A stretch of DNA of 64,000 bases from Alloalcanivorax marinus (GTDB lineage Bacteria; Pseudomonadota; Gammaproteobacteria; Pseudomonadales; Alcanivoracaceae). Of this stretch, positions 55,292 through 64,000 are shown one piece after another (positions within the stretch are counted from its first letter, which is position 1; each line of letters begins with the position of its first letter). The DNA lies in the NCBI RefSeq assembly GCF_016906305.1, contig NZ_JADDOL010000005.1:124001-188000 (forward strand), read 5' to 3'. The translations under genes were made by a program, and so were the position numbers. Under the pieces are notes generated by a model. The model was not told the DNA's origin, did no database searches, and saw only the letters and a list, made by a program, of their open reading frames with translations.

Positions 55292-57145
55292 TCACCGTCG
55301 ATAGAAACGGGACATGTCCTCCAGCACCCGCGCCAGCGGGTCCCGCACCCGCACCATCACCGCGTCGGCGTCCACCACCGGTTGGTCGCCGGCCCGGGCC
55401 ACGGTCATTTCGCCGAGGCCGCCGGCGTTGGTGGGCATCGCCACCTTGTAGTCCGGGCCCAGGTAGGCCACCGCGTCCCAGCTGGCGGCCAGCCGGTAAC
55501 GGCCCGACCGCGCCCGGTCCAGGGGCACGCCCACGGCGAAGTCGGCGGAGGGATTGGTGACCCCCAGCCGCCGCAGCAGGGTCGGCGCCACGTCCAGGTG
55601 GCTGGTGGGCCGGTCCACCACCGCCGGCGTGACGCCGGCGCCGGCCATCACCAGCGGCACGCGCACCTGCTCGTCGTGGAAGGCGGAGTTGTGCCCCCAG
55701 CGCCCGTGCTCCATGAATTCCTCGCCGTGATCGCCGGTGATCACCACCAGGGTGTCGTCCAGGCGCCCGTCCCGCTCCAGACGGTCCAGCACCCGGCCCA
55801 GCTGCTGGTCCAGGTGATGCACCGCGTTGATATAGCGGTTCAGGATGCCGGGCATGTCCCGCTGCACGTCCATGGTGGCGTAGTTCAGCTCGCGCAGATA
55901 ATCCGGCCGGATCACGCTCTCCTCGGGGAAGTAATAGCGGGCGTGGGGCGACTCGAAGAACATGAAGCCGAAGAACGGTCGCGGCTGGTCATCGCCGGTC
56001 CGGTCATCGCCAATAAAGTCCAGCAGGCGGCCCACATTGCGCCGGTCCCGGCGCCAGCCCGGGCCCTCATCGTCACTGACCATGGCCGAGGACGGCACCG
56101 AGGCGAACACGGTGCGGTCGAACTCCGGATAACTGAAACGCGCGCTGGTGTAGAGGCCGAAACGATAGTCCCGGCGCTGCAGCTCACTGATCAGCACCGG
56201 CGGCCGGCGGCTTTCCAGGAACGGAAACCAGTAGTTGCCCGGCAGCCCATAGAACAGGGAAAAAATGCCCATGCGCGTGCCGTTGCCGCCGCTCATATGG
56301 TCGGTGTAGCGACGCCCGTGACGTTCGGCGAAGCGCCACAGATTGGGCATGATCTCCGGCTTCAGCATGTCCGCGCGCAGGGATTCCGCCACCAGCACCA
56401 GAATGTTCGGCGACGGCGCATCGGCGGCCACGGTCAACGGATGAAGCGGATAATTGAGCGGCCCGTCGGCGGACACCGACAGCGCCGTGCGCGGCGCCGG
56501 GGTGTAGCCCAGATCCCGGGCCAGGCTCTCGAAGGTGGCCGGCTGATAGAACGGCACCGCCCGGGCGGCGTTGAGCACCGGCCGGTAGGCGTCCAGGTCG
56601 CTGAGCCCGTAGGCCACCCGTTCGCCGGCCATGCACAGCAGCAGCCCCGCCAGCACCCAGCGCCAGCGCAGCCTCGGGGGCGGCCGGCGCCGCGCCAGCG
56701 CCATCAGCCCGGTCTCCAGGCCCACCACCCCCACCGCGATCAACACCACGGTCAGGGTGGTGCCGTCACCGCCGCCCATGGAGTCGATGCCGCCGGGGGT
56801 GATCAGCAGATTCCAGACAAAGCCGTTGATGTGGAAGCCGTAGAGACGGTGGATCTGGCTGTCCACCAGCAGCAGCAACAGGGTGGCGGAGGCCAGCGCG
56901 ACCGCCAGCCAGCGTGCCGGGCGGGGGCCCGGCCAGCGATGGCAGAGCGCGCTGAGCAGCCAGGCGGGCAGCAGATACAGGGCGGTGTAGCCGGCCAGCG
57001 CCGCGATCACGAACAGGGCCGCGGGCCCGTCCTTCGGCGGCAGCCATTGGCCGTGGGCGATGTACAGGCCCACCGCCAGCAGCAACAGGTAGTTGAGCAC
57101 GAAAAACAGCCCGGGAAACCCGGCGCGGGGGGAGGCAGGCTTCAT
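55292..57145 (-). CDS. YejM/LapC-like inner-membrane sulfatase-fold protein
   Basis: 617 aa. Five N-terminal helices (about 11-30, 41-65, 79-93, 130-150, 163-178) and a periplasmic sulfatase-fold domain. The segment LLLLVDSQIHRLYGFHINGF and VWNLLITPGG (about 90-118) parallels E. coli YejM (PbgA/LapC), which controls LpxC stability and so LPS supply. Unlike YejM, metal-binding residues of active enzymes look kept: VAESLRADM, a GNGTRMG nucleophile Thr, and TGDHGEEF with HNSAFHDEQ. It may therefore be an active lipid phosphotransferase or phosphatase rather than a pure regulator. Confidence 0.75.
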   Translation of the reverse strand: MKPASPRAGFPGLFFVLNYLLLLAVGLYIAHGQWLPPKDGPAALFVIAALAGYTALYLLPAWLLSALCHRWPGPRPARWLAVALASATLLLLLVDSQIHRLYGFHINGFVWNLLITPGGIDSMGGGDGTTLTVVLIAVGVVGLETGLMALARRRPPPRLRWRWVLAGLLLCMAGERVAYGLSDLDAYRPVLNAARAVPFYQPATFESLARDLGYTPAPRTALSVSADGPLNYPLHPLTVAADAPSPNILVLVAESLRADMLKPEIMPNLWRFAERHGRRYTDHMSGGNGTRMGIFSLFYGLPGNYWFPFLESRRPPVLISELQRRDYRFGLYTSARFSYPEFDRTVFASVPSSAMVSDDEGPGWRRDRRNVGRLLDFIGDDRTGDDQPRPFFGFMFFESPHARYYFPEESVIRPDYLRELNYATMDVQRDMPGILNRYINAVHHLDQQLGRVLDRLERDGRLDDTLVVITGDHGEEFMEHGRWGHNSAFHDEQVRVPLVMAGAGVTPAVVDRPTSHLDVAPTLLRRLGVTNPSADFAVGVPLDRARSGRYRLAASWDAVAYLGPDYKVAMPTNAGGLGEMTVARAGDQPVVDADAVMVRVRDPLARVLEDMSRFYRR

Positions 57146-57222
57146 GACGAAACAGGGGGTCGGCTGATAACGAGCCGACGTTACGTCGCCTGCCTTAATA
57201 AAAACTTAATGGGCCGGACGGT

Positions 57223-58218
57223 TCAGGGGGCGCTGGGCGCCTCCGGCAGCTCCGCCACGGCGAACCACTGCTTGGAGCGCTCCACGCGGCTGGCGGTTTC
57301 CTCGGTGCCGGCCTTGCGGCCCCGTTGCTCAATGTGCTTCTCGATGATCTGGCAGCGGCGCACCAGGCCATCGTCATTGGCGATCTGGATGTTCAGCCCG
57401 GGCCGCGCGTTGAGTTCCAGCATCAGCGGGCCCTTGTGCTTGTCCATCACCAGATCCACGCCCAGATAACCCAGACCGGTGAGGTCGTAGCAGCGCGCCG
57501 CCAGCGCCAGGCACTCTTGCCAGTCCGGCATCTGCACGCCGGCCACCGGGTGAGCGGTGTCCGGGTGGCGGTCGATTTTCAGGTTGTGCCAGGTACCGCT
57601 CAGGGTAATGCCGGTGGCGATGTCCACGCCCACGCCGATGGCGCCCTGGTGCAGGTTGGCCTTGCCGTCGGACTGCCGGGTGGGCAGGCGCAGCATGGCG
57701 GCCACCGGGTAGCCCTGCAGCACGATGATGCGCACGTCCGGCACGCCGCCGATGCTGATGCGGTCGAACAGGTCGGTGGAACGCACCCGGTATTCGATCA
57801 GGGCGCGGTCGCGGTGGCCGCCCAGGGAATAGAGGCCGGAGATGATGCCGGAGATGTGGAACTCCAGTTCCTCGGGGCTGACCATGCGCCCGGAGGCGGT
57901 GCGGTAATAGCCTTCGAAGCGGTCGGAGATCACCAGGATGCCGTCACCGCCGGCGCCCTGGGACGGCTTGATCACGAAGTCGCCGTGGGTCTCGACGATG
58001 CGCTCCAGCTTGCTGATGCCCTGCTCGGTGTCGACGATGCCGTACATGTCCGGCACCTGGATACCGGCGTCCAGCGCCATCTTCTTGGTGCGGATCTTGT
58101 CGTCCACCAGCGGGTACAGCCGGCGGTCGTTGTACATCAGCACGTAGTCGCCGTTGCGCTGGTTGATGCCCATCACGCCCCGGCGCCGCAGGGCTTTCCA
58201 GGTCTGGATGCCGAACAT
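57223..58218 (-). CDS. ATP-grasp alpha-L-glutamate ligase-like protein (RimK-related)
   Basis: 331 aa. ATP-grasp fold: VIKPSQGAGGDGILV (ATP lid, about 84-98) and MLELNARPGLNIQIAN (metal site, about 268-283), matching the RimK-related ligase group that co-occurs with an inactive transglutaminase/seven-helix protein. Start overlaps the upstream gene's stop (TGATG), so the two are made together. Substrate unknown; peptide or amino-acid ligation is inferred from the fold. Confidence 0.85.
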   Translation of the reverse strand: MFGIQTWKALRRRGVMGINQRNGDYVLMYNDRRLYPLVDDKIRTKKMALDAGIQVPDMYGIVDTEQGISKLERIVETHGDFVIKPSQGAGGDGILVISDRFEGYYRTASGRMVSPEELEFHISGIISGLYSLGGHRDRALIEYRVRSTDLFDRISIGGVPDVRIIVLQGYPVAAMLRLPTRQSDGKANLHQGAIGVGVDIATGITLSGTWHNLKIDRHPDTAHPVAGVQMPDWQECLALAARCYDLTGLGYLGVDLVMDKHKGPLMLELNARPGLNIQIANDDGLVRRCQIIEKHIEQRGRKAGTEETASRVERSKQWFAVAELPEAPSAP

Positions 58219-59756
58219 CAGCGTTCACCCTGCTCGGTCATGGCCCGGAAGCGCACCAGTTCCATCAGGCGGTAGCCCCGGTAGTGGCCCATGAACACCA
58301 TCACCGACGCCAGGATCAGCAGCACGCCCGGGAAGGTGAATACGAAGTAGACCAGCGGTTTCCAGACCATCAGCAGATGGCAAAGCACCGCCGCCACCAG
58401 GGTGCCCAGGGCGACCTTGAGCGACTGCACGCCGCCGCGCTCTTCCCAGACGATGGAGACCCGCTCGATCACCATGGTCAGAATCACCATCGGGAACAGC
58501 GCCACCGACAGGCCGGTGGAGAGCCCCAGCTTGTAGGTCATCAGGCTGATCAGGCCGATCATGATCACCACGAAGGTCAGCACCACCGACAGCCTGGCCA
58601 GCAACTGTAACTTCAGGTGTTCCAGATACCCCCTCACCGACAGACCGATGGCGGTGATGAAGGTGAACAGCAGCACGCCCCAGATCACCTGGGTTTCGCG
58701 GAACGCCAGGGCGATCAGCACCGGCGTGAAGGTGCCCAGGGTTTCCATGCCCACCAGGGAACGGATCAGCAGCACCAGCAGCACGCCCACCGGAATCATC
58801 ATCAGCACCCGGAACAGCTGCTGGGACGGCACCGGCAGTTCATAGAGGGAGTAATCGATAAAACTGGAGGCGTCCTGGGAGCGCAGGGTCTGCGCCAGCC
58901 GCAGGGCGCTCATCTCGTTGCGGTGCACGCTGAACGACACCCGGGAGTTGCGGGCGCCTTCCAGGGTCAGCAGCGGCTTGTCGCCGCTCCACCACACCAG
59001 CCGGTCCTGGGGCAGGCCCTGGCGGCCGTCCACCGGGTTGAAGTACAGCCAGTTCTGGCCGTTGAAGCTGCGCAACCACAGCTCCGGCTGCTGGCTGTTG
59101 GATTCTTCCAGTTTGAGGGTGTGCACCGGCTCGGCGGGAATGTGCGCCACCGCCAGCAGCAGGTCCACCACCTTGGCCTTGTTCTGGTCGCTGTGGTCGC
59201 CGCCCAGCAGCAGGCGCACGTTGTCGCTGTCTTCGTTGTTGACCCGCTTGATGGTCTCGCTGATGAAGGTCTCCACATCGGCGGAGTGCTGGCGGATCGG
59301 CGCCAGCAGCGCGTCCGCGGCCACCCGCTCGGCGCCTTCCAGGGCCGGGCTGGGGCGGAACTGGGGGCCGTTTTCCGGCAGCGGCGCCGGCTCCGCGTAG
59401 CGGGCGGTGATCATCAGCCGGTAATAGAGGTTCTGCTGGCCCTCGCCACGGCGCGCCGACCAGGTCACCAGCCGGTTGCCGTTTTCCCGGTTCACGTTGA
59501 CGCCGTAATTGTTGGAGATAAAGCTCTCGTTCAAGGCGGTGAAGCCGCTGGCCAGCGGCGGCACGTACATGCGCGCCTTGATCGGGGTATTGGGACGCGC
59601 CTGGAACGACACCTGGGTGTCCACCACCCAGACCGGATCGCTCTCGCTCTCGGTCACCGGCACCTTCTGAATGAAAATCTGGTAAGCAATACTGCCGCCG
59701 CCCAGTACCAGAAGAAACAGCGCCAGCAGGCGGGCGTGCAATTTAACAGAACGCAT
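58218..59756 (-). CDS. Inactive-transglutaminase protein with seven C-terminal helices
   Basis: 512 aa. Helix at about 7-25, a large periplasmic domain (about 30-300) related to transglutaminases but without an evident Cys-His-Asp set, then seven helices (about 312-495, beginning QQLFRVLMMIPVGVLLVLLI). Same family pair as the ATP-grasp gene it overlaps by one base. A retropepsin-like zinc-protease partner often found with this pair is not in the window. Confidence 0.85.
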   Translation of the reverse strand: MRSVKLHARLLALFLLVLGGGSIAYQIFIQKVPVTESESDPVWVVDTQVSFQARPNTPIKARMYVPPLASGFTALNESFISNNYGVNVNRENGNRLVTWSARRGEGQQNLYYRLMITARYAEPAPLPENGPQFRPSPALEGAERVAADALLAPIRQHSADVETFISETIKRVNNEDSDNVRLLLGGDHSDQNKAKVVDLLLAVAHIPAEPVHTLKLEESNSQQPELWLRSFNGQNWLYFNPVDGRQGLPQDRLVWWSGDKPLLTLEGARNSRVSFSVHRNEMSALRLAQTLRSQDASSFIDYSLYELPVPSQQLFRVLMMIPVGVLLVLLIRSLVGMETLGTFTPVLIALAFRETQVIWGVLLFTFITAIGLSVRGYLEHLKLQLLARLSVVLTFVVIMIGLISLMTYKLGLSTGLSVALFPMVILTMVIERVSIVWEERGGVQSLKVALGTLVAAVLCHLLMVWKPLVYFVFTFPGVLLILASVMVFMGHYRGYRLMELVRFRAMTEQGER

Positions 59757-60127
59757 TTGTCAGCCTTATTCCAATCCTTCGGCGAGGGTGCCGCGACCGC
59801 CGCACATGGTCCAACAACGGGGCCTCAATGTCACCGCCCCGGGGCACCGAAACCGCCCCCGGGACGCAAATAGTTGTCAAACCTGCCCGCCCGGGGGCCC
59901 CTTTCGGGCGCAAAAGATTGCACTGGTCGGCGCGGCGGCGAACGGCGGCCTATTCTGCCACGAAACCGGCCACTTTGGCGGTGTCACGGTGTATTGGTGG
60001 CTTCATCGGGCGAAGGGACTGTACAATGCGCCGCCTATTTGCCCGCCTCCCCCTTTGCCGTTGCCCTTGCACGGCCCGCCGCCGTTGACCGGCCGGAGGC
60101 ACTTTGATCCCTACGGAGCCACAATCT
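59757..60127 (+). other. 371-bp gap before typA
   Basis: No gene. Holds a TACAAT (60022-60027) that may be the typA -10 with a weak -35, and a GC-rich stretch near 59885-59910 that can form short hairpins. Two ribosome-site-like runs (GGAGG 60096-60100 and GGAG 60114-60117) precede alternative typA starts. Confidence 0.4.
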
Positions 60128-61936
60128 GTGATTGAACGCCTGCGCAATATCGCCATCATCGCCCACGTTGACCACGGCAAGACCACCCTGGTGGACAAGC
60201 TGTTGCAACAGTCCGGCACTCTGGGAGACCGCGCCGGCGACGTCGAACGGGTGATGGACTCCAACGACCTGGAAAAGGAACGGGGCATCACCATCCTTTC
60301 CAAGAACACCGCCCTCAAGTACGGCGACTACCGCATCAACATCGTCGACACCCCCGGCCACGCCGACTTCGGCGGCGAGGTGGAACGGGTGATGTCCATG
60401 GTCGATTCCGTGCTGCTGCTGGTGGACGCGGTGGACGGCCCCATGCCGCAAACCCGCTTCGTGACCCAGAAAGCCTTCGCCGCCGGCCTTAAGCCGATCG
60501 TGGTGATCAACAAGGTGGACCGCCCCGGCGCCCGCCCGGACTGGGTCATGGACCAGGTGTTCGACCTGTTCGACAACCTGGGCGCCAGCGACGAGCAGCT
60601 CGACTTTCCGGTGGTCTACGCCTCGGCGCTGAACGGCATCGCGGGCCTCGACCAGGACAATCTGGCCGACGACATGACGCCGCTGTTTCAGGCCATCATC
60701 GACCGGGTGCCGGCACCGGAAGTGGACGCCGACGGCCCGTTCCAGATGCAGATTTCCTCGCTGGACTACAACAGCTACCTGGGCGTGATCGGCATCGGCC
60801 GCATCAAGCGTGGCCAGGTGAAGACCAACACCACGGTGAAAATCATCGACCGGGAAGGCAAGGTCCGTAACGGCCGGGTGCTGCAGATCATGGGCCACCA
60901 CGGCCTGGATCGGGTGGATGTGAGCGAAGCCGGGGCCGGCGACATCGTCTGCGTCACCGGCATGGACCCGCTGGACATCTCCGACACCCTGTGCGACCCG
61001 AACAACGTGGAAGCCCTGCCGCCGCTGACCGTGGACGAGCCCACCGTCAGCATGGTGTTCCACGTCAATACCTCGCCGTTCGCCGGCCAGGACGGCAAGT
61101 TCGTCACCAGCCGCCAGATCCGCGAGCGCCTGGAAGCGGAGCTCAAGCACAACGTGGCCCTGCGCGTGGAAGAAACCGGCAGCGCCGATCAGTTCCGCGT
61201 GTCCGGTCGCGGCGAGCTGCACCTGTCGGTGCTGATCGAGAACATGCGCCGTGAAGGCTTCGAGCTGGCGGTGGGCCGCCCGCAGGTGATCGTGCGCGAA
61301 GTGGACGGCAAGAAGCAGGAGCCCTACGAGAACGTCATGGCCGACGTGGAGGACCAGCACCAGGGCGCCATCATGGAGCACCTGGGCCTGCGCCGCGCCG
61401 AGATGACCAACATGGAGCCGGACGGCAAGGGCCGCGTGCGCCTCACCTTCGTGGTGCCCAGCCGTGGCCTGATCGGCTTCCGCAGCCTGTTCCTGACCCT
61501 CACCTCCGGCACCGGTATCCTCAACAGCACCTTCAGCCACTACGGCGACTACAAGCCCGGCGAGATGGCCCAGCGCAACAACGGCGTGCTGGTGTCCATG
61601 GTGAAAGGCAAGGTGCTGGCGTTCGCCCTGTTCAACCTGCAGGAACGCGGCCGCATGCTGATCGATCCGAACGTGGAAGTGTACGAAGGCCAGCTGATCG
61701 GCATTCACAGCCGTGGCAACGACCTGGTGGTAAACCCCACCAAGGGCAAGCAGCTCACCAACATGCGCGCCTCCGGCACCGATGAGAACGTGATTCTCAC
61801 CCCGCCGGTACGGTTCAGCCTGGAGCAGGCCCTGGACTTCATCGAGGACGATGAGCTGGTGGAAGTGACCCCCAACCACCTGCGTCTGCGCAAGAAGCTG
61901 CTCACCGAAACCGAGCGTAAGCGCGCCAGCCGCTAA
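60128..61936 (+). CDS. typA: Ribosome-associated translational GTPase TypA/BipA
   Basis: 602 aa. P-loop HVDHGKTT (13-20), switch I GITI, switch [20 protein letters not shown] and the SAL-type G5. EF-G-like domains II, III and V and the BipA-specific C-terminal domain ([17 protein letters not shown]) follow. The GTG at 60128 gives the family N-terminus [14 protein letters not shown]; an in-frame TTG at 60104 would add eight residues. Needed for ribosome assembly and stress growth. Confidence 0.96.
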   Translation: MIERLRNIAIIAHVDHGKTTLVDKLLQQSGTLGDRAGDVERVMDSNDLEKERGITILSKNTALKYGDYRINIVDTPGHADFGGEVERVMSMVDSVLLLVDAVDGPMPQTRFVTQKAFAAGLKPIVVINKVDRPGARPDWVMDQVFDLFDNLGASDEQLDFPVVYASALNGIAGLDQDNLADDMTPLFQAIIDRVPAPEVDADGPFQMQISSLDYNSYLGVIGIGRIKRGQVKTNTTVKIIDREGKVRNGRVLQIMGHHGLDRVDVSEAGAGDIVCVTGMDPLDISDTLCDPNNVEALPPLTVDEPTVSMVFHVNTSPFAGQDGKFVTSRQIRERLEAELKHNVALRVEETGSADQFRVSGRGELHLSVLIENMRREGFELAVGRPQVIVREVDGKKQEPYENVMADVEDQHQGAIMEHLGLRRAEMTNMEPDGKGRVRLTFVVPSRGLIGFRSLFLTLTSGTGILNSTFSHYGDYKPGEMAQRNNGVLVSMVKGKVLAFALFNLQERGRMLIDPNVEVYEGQLIGIHSRGNDLVVNPTKGKQLTNMRASGTDENVILTPPVRFSLEQALDFIEDDELVEVTPNHLRLRKKLLTETERKRASR

Positions 61937-61940
61937 CCCC

Positions 61941-61995
61941 TATCGCGACTGAAGTCGCTCCTACGGCAAATGTAGGAGCGGCTTCAGCCGCGATA
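61941..61995. repeat. REP-type inverted repeat, copy 2
   Basis: Arms TATCGCGACTGAAGTCGC (from 61941) and GTAGGAGCGGCTTCAGCC (61972-61995) are reverse complements with four mismatches, between convergent typA and DUF2007 genes. Confidence 0.85.
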
Positions 61996-62019
61996 AGGCG
62001 CTACTCGCCGCATCCCCCC

Positions 62020-62370
62020 CTAGGCAAGGAACCAGGCCATCAGCGCCGCACCCAGCAACACCCCCACCAGCAGGCCCTGACGAAAAGCCCGGCCACTGTC
62101 CGGCTCGCCACGACCCGGCTCGCGGATCCGTTCCCGCAGGGTGGGCGCGGACGCCGGCGGCTGGCTGGCCTCGAAGTCACCGATCACCTGCCGGGCCCGC
62201 TGCTCGTCGCCGTCCGCCACCCAGACACTGGCCAGCCCGGCGGCGGGCAGATCGCCGACGCCGCCCTGCAGCATGTCGCCGTTCACCTGCGCCATGATGC
62301 CGGCCTGCTCGATCAGCCCCGCCACCATGTGCGCTTCCAAGCCGTCGCGCGCTTCGTAGACCCGTTTCAT
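62020..62370 (-). CDS. DUF2007-domain membrane protein
   Basis: 116 aa. The first 70 residues ([37 protein letters not shown]) match the DUF2007 ferredoxin-like fold, a putative signal-transducing or peptide-binding domain. A C-terminal helix (about 97-115) anchors it. Divergent from trmL. Function unknown. Confidence 0.8.
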   Translation of the reverse strand: MKRVYEARDGLEAHMVAGLIEQAGIMAQVNGDMLQGGVGDLPAAGLASVWVADGDEQRARQVIGDFEASQPPASAPTLRERIREPGRGEPDSGRAFRQGLLVGVLLGAALMAWFLA

Positions 62371-62459
62371 GGCTCCTCCGGCCGCCTGGTCATTCCGCCA
62401 TTATCGGCGCCACCGCCAGCGGTTACCATGGGCACCCCCGCCACCTGGTCGACCCCGTT

Positions 62460-62930
62460 ATGCTGCACATCGCCCTGTTCGAACCGGAGATTCCCCCCAA
62501 CACCGGCAACATCATCCGGCTGGCCGCCAACACCGGCGCCGCCCTGCATCTGATCGAACCGCTCGGCTTTCAACTGGACGAGAAGCGTCTGCGCCGGGCC
62601 GGCCTGGACTACGGCGAGTTCGCGCGGGTGCGGGTGCATCGGGATTACCCGGCCTTTGTGGAGGCCATGGACGGCGCGCGCCAGTTCGCGCTCACCACCA
62701 AGGGTGGGCCGGCGCCCAGCCAGGCGGCGTTTCGGGACGGGGATGTGCTGCTGTTCGGGCCGGAGACCCGGGGCCTGCCGGCGGCGATCCTGGAAGGGTT
62801 GCCGGCGGAGCGGCGGCTGCGCCTGCCGATGGTGGCGGACAGCCGCAGCCTGAATCTGAGTAACGCGGTGGCCGCCACCCTCTACGAGGCCTGGCGGCAG
62901 TTGGGTTATCCTGGATCTGATCGCGGCTAA
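62460..62930 (+). CDS. trmL: tRNA (cytidine/uridine-2'-O-) wobble methyltransferase
   Basis: SPOUT methyltransferase (YibK family), 156 aa. Motifs [12 protein letters not shown] (motif 1), [11 protein letters not shown] (motif 2) and [11 protein letters not shown] (motif 3, the trefoil knot). The last three codons and the TAA lie in a decayed REP arm (62919-62957). Confidence 0.96.
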   Translation: MLHIALFEPEIPPNTGNIIRLAANTGAALHLIEPLGFQLDEKRLRRAGLDYGEFARVRVHRDYPAFVEAMDGARQFALTTKGGPAPSQAAFRDGDVLLFGPETRGLPAAILEGLPAERRLRLPMVADSRSLNLSNAVAATLYEAWRQLGYPGSDRG

Positions 62931-62957
62931 AGCGGATCGCCGCCCGGCCGCTCCCAC
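62919..62957. repeat. Degenerate REP arm overlapping the trmL 3' end
   Basis: GATCGCGGCTAAAGC (62920-62934) and GGCCGCTCCCAC (62946-62957) match one REP arm with an internal disruption; it supplies the TAA stop of trmL. Confidence 0.55.
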
Positions 62958-62978
62958 TTGCTCTGACTGGCGCCGTGG

Positions 62979-63036
62979 TATCGCGACTAAAGTCGCTCCT
63001 ACACAGCATTTGTAGGAGCGGCTTCAGCCGCGATTA
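62979..63036. repeat. REP-type inverted repeat, copy 3
   Basis: Arms TATCGCGACTAAAGTCGC (from 62979) and GTAGGAGCGGCTTCAGCC (63012-63036) face each other between convergent trmL and secB. Near-identical to copy 2. Confidence 0.85.
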
Positions 63037-63047
63037 ACGGGCGGTGG

Positions 63048-63509
63048 TTACTGCACCGTGGCGGCGCCGGCCTGCTGCTGCTCACGTTGCTGCAGGTACA
63101 GCGCCTCGAAATTGATCGGCTGCAGCAGCATCTGCGGGAAGGAGCCCTTGGCGACCAGGTCGGACACCACCTCGCGGGCATAGGGGAACAGCAGGTTCGG
63201 GCAGTAGGCGCCCAGCAGCTGCTCGCGCTCCTCGCCTTCGATGCCGGCGATGGTGAAGATGCCGGCCTGCTTCAATTCCACCAGGTAGAAGGTTTTCTGC
63301 TCGTCCTCGGATTTGGCGGTCACCGTGACGGTGATTTCCACCTCGTATTCATTGCCCTCGCCCAGGCGGCGGGCGGCGCTGTTCAGCTGCACGTTCATCT
63401 TCGGCTTCCACTCCTGGAGGAAGATGTCCGGCGCCCCCGGGCATTCGAAGGAGGTGTCCTTCAGATAGACACGCTGCAACTGGAAGGTTTTCTTCTGTTC
63501 TTCGGCCAT
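63048..63509 (-). CDS. secB: Protein-export chaperone SecB
   Basis: 153-aa tetrameric chaperone that holds preproteins unfolded for SecA. Seen: QRVYLKDTSFECPGAPDIF, LVELKQAGIFTIAG and LFPYAREVVSDLVAKGSFP. The Gln-rich C-terminal tail contacts SecA. 12 bp downstream of grxC, same order as Pseudomonas. Confidence 0.97.
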   Translation of the reverse strand: MAEEQKKTFQLQRVYLKDTSFECPGAPDIFLQEWKPKMNVQLNSAARRLGEGNEYEVEITVTVTAKSEDEQKTFYLVELKQAGIFTIAGIEGEEREQLLGAYCPNLLFPYAREVVSDLVAKGSFPQMLLQPINFEALYLQQREQQQAGAATVQ

Positions 63510-63521
63510 GGTCCTTCTCCG

Positions 63522-63776
63522 TTAGCTGTCGGCGAGCAGGGAGTCCAGTTCCCCCGCCCGCTCCAATGCGAAAAGTTCATCGCAACCGCCCACGTGGCGG
63601 TCGCCGATCCAGATTTGCGGCACCGTGCGGCGGCCGCTGCGCGTCATCATCTCCTGGCGGGCGCCGGGCTCACGGTCCACGTCGATCTCGTGCACGGTGG
63701 CGCCCTTGGCGGCCAACAGACGCTTGGCGCGCACGCAGAACGGGCACCAGGCGGTGCTGTACAGCGTGACCGTCAC
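63522..63776 (-). CDS. grxC: Glutaredoxin 3 (dithiol)
   Basis: 84 aa. Active site CPFC (C11-C14) in TAWCPFCVRAK, cis-Pro loop TVPQIWI and GGCDEL glutathione site. GTG start, 2 bp past the upstream rhodanese stop. Confidence 0.95.
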   Translation of the reverse strand: MTVTLYSTAWCPFCVRAKRLLAAKGATVHEIDVDREPGARQEMMTRSGRRTVPQIWIGDRHVGGCDELFALERAGELDSLLADS

Positions 63777-63778
63777 GA

Positions 63779-64000
63779 TCAGCCCTTGGCGACCGGCAGG
63801 CCGTCGTTGCGCCAGGCGGTGACGCCGCCCTGCATGCGGTACAGCTCGGCGAAGCCCTTGCCGCGCAGCTGGCGGCCCAGGTGCGACGCCTGGTTGCCCA
63901 TCTTGCAGGTGAGGATAAGAGGTTTATCCTTGTGCCGCTCCAGCTCGCCCATGCGGTCGGTGGCCTGGCTCGCCGGGATGTTCAGGCTACCCGGGATATG
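63779..64000 (-). CDS. Rhodanese-like sulfurtransferase, N-terminal part beyond the window edge
   Basis: C-terminal 73 residues. Active-site loop CKMGNQAS with the catalytic Cys, and the family end YRMQGGVTAWRNDGLPV. It lies upstream of grxC-secB as PA5130 does in Pseudomonas. The substrate is not known. Confidence 0.92.
   Translation of the reverse strand, partial: HIPGSLNIPASQATDRMGELERHKDKPLILTCKMGNQASHLGRQLRGKGFAELYRMQGGVTAWRNDGLPVAKG

Noticed and set aside
57176-57188. CGACG-TTA-CGTCG palindrome upstream of the YejM-like gene as an operator
   Set aside because: Only 5 bp per arm, equally explained as a minor leader hairpin.

Overview
The window is a chromosomal segment of a high-GC gammaproteobacterium. 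Gene content and order are close to the Pseudomonas aeruginosa PA5034-PA5070 and PA5117-PA5130 neighbourhoods, as I remember them: hemE-gltD-gltB-SPOR-aroB-aroK-pilQPONM-ponA-malic enzyme-rpmE-priA-argS-SPOR-hslVU-ubiE-ubiJ-ubiB-hisE-tatABC, then dtd-pip, ntrC-ntrB-glnA, typA, trmL-secB-grxC-rhodanese. Several departures argue against Pseudomonas itself: a TusA/PP-loop pair where thiI would be, no phaC block after hslU, no hisI before hisE, an IgaA-like gene, and an emrAB-type efflux pair between priA and argS. An Alcanivorax/Alloalcanivorax-like member of the former Oceanospirillales is my best guess. No tRNA, rRNA or CRISPR array was seen.

Layout. 1-5.3 kb: the end-truncated biotin synthase gene faces comF across a short region holding a TTGACA promoter and a BirA-like operator; then come a ComB-family phosphatase, an acyl-CoA dehydrogenase, a pterin dehydratase, an acetoacetate-decarboxylase-like gene split by a 269-bp inverted-repeat element, and a hotdog thioesterase. 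5.3-7.8 kb: a likely small RNA with its own promoter and terminator, then an IgaA-like membrane protein. 7.8-23.2 kb, all on the minus strand: hemE, gltDB, a SPOR/ATPase protein, aroB, aroK and the pilMNOPQ machinery. The pil-aro genes are overlapped or tightly spaced and look translationally coupled. 23.4-43.1 kb: mostly plus strand, with ponA (PBP1a), priA, a drug efflux pair, argS, hslVU, ubiquinone genes ubiE/J/B, hisE and the Tat translocase; malic enzyme and rpmE lie on the minus strand.

43.1-48.6 kb: accessory envelope genes (lipoprotein hydrolase, DUF4105, DUF3015, DUF3261) mixed with dtd and pip. 48.7-55.2 kb: the nitrogen-control block. NtrB/NtrC sit downstream of glnA, and glnA has a clear sigma-54 promoter (53747-53762) with two NtrC sites upstream that run into the end of the neighbouring tusA-like gene. 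A PP-loop thiolase-like ATPase and the TusA-like carrier form a likely sulfur-relay pair. 55.3-59.8 kb: a YejM/LapC-like membrane sulfatase, an ATP-grasp glutamate-ligase-like protein and a seven-helix inactive-transglutaminase protein; the last two are a conserved pair of poorly known function. 60.1-64 kb: typA, DUF2007, trmL, secB, grxC and a partial rhodanese, separated by REP-type palindromes.

Non-coding structure: REP palindromes with arms like GTAGGAGCGGCTT occur four times (one supplies the trmL stop codon). A second intergenic family, with TTGAAAG/AACTTTTAAC arms, follows ponA and hslU. Several promoters share an extended -10 of the form TGCTAG. Many genes start at GTG (pilM, SPOR/damX-like, aroK, priA, hslV, hslU, typA, grxC).
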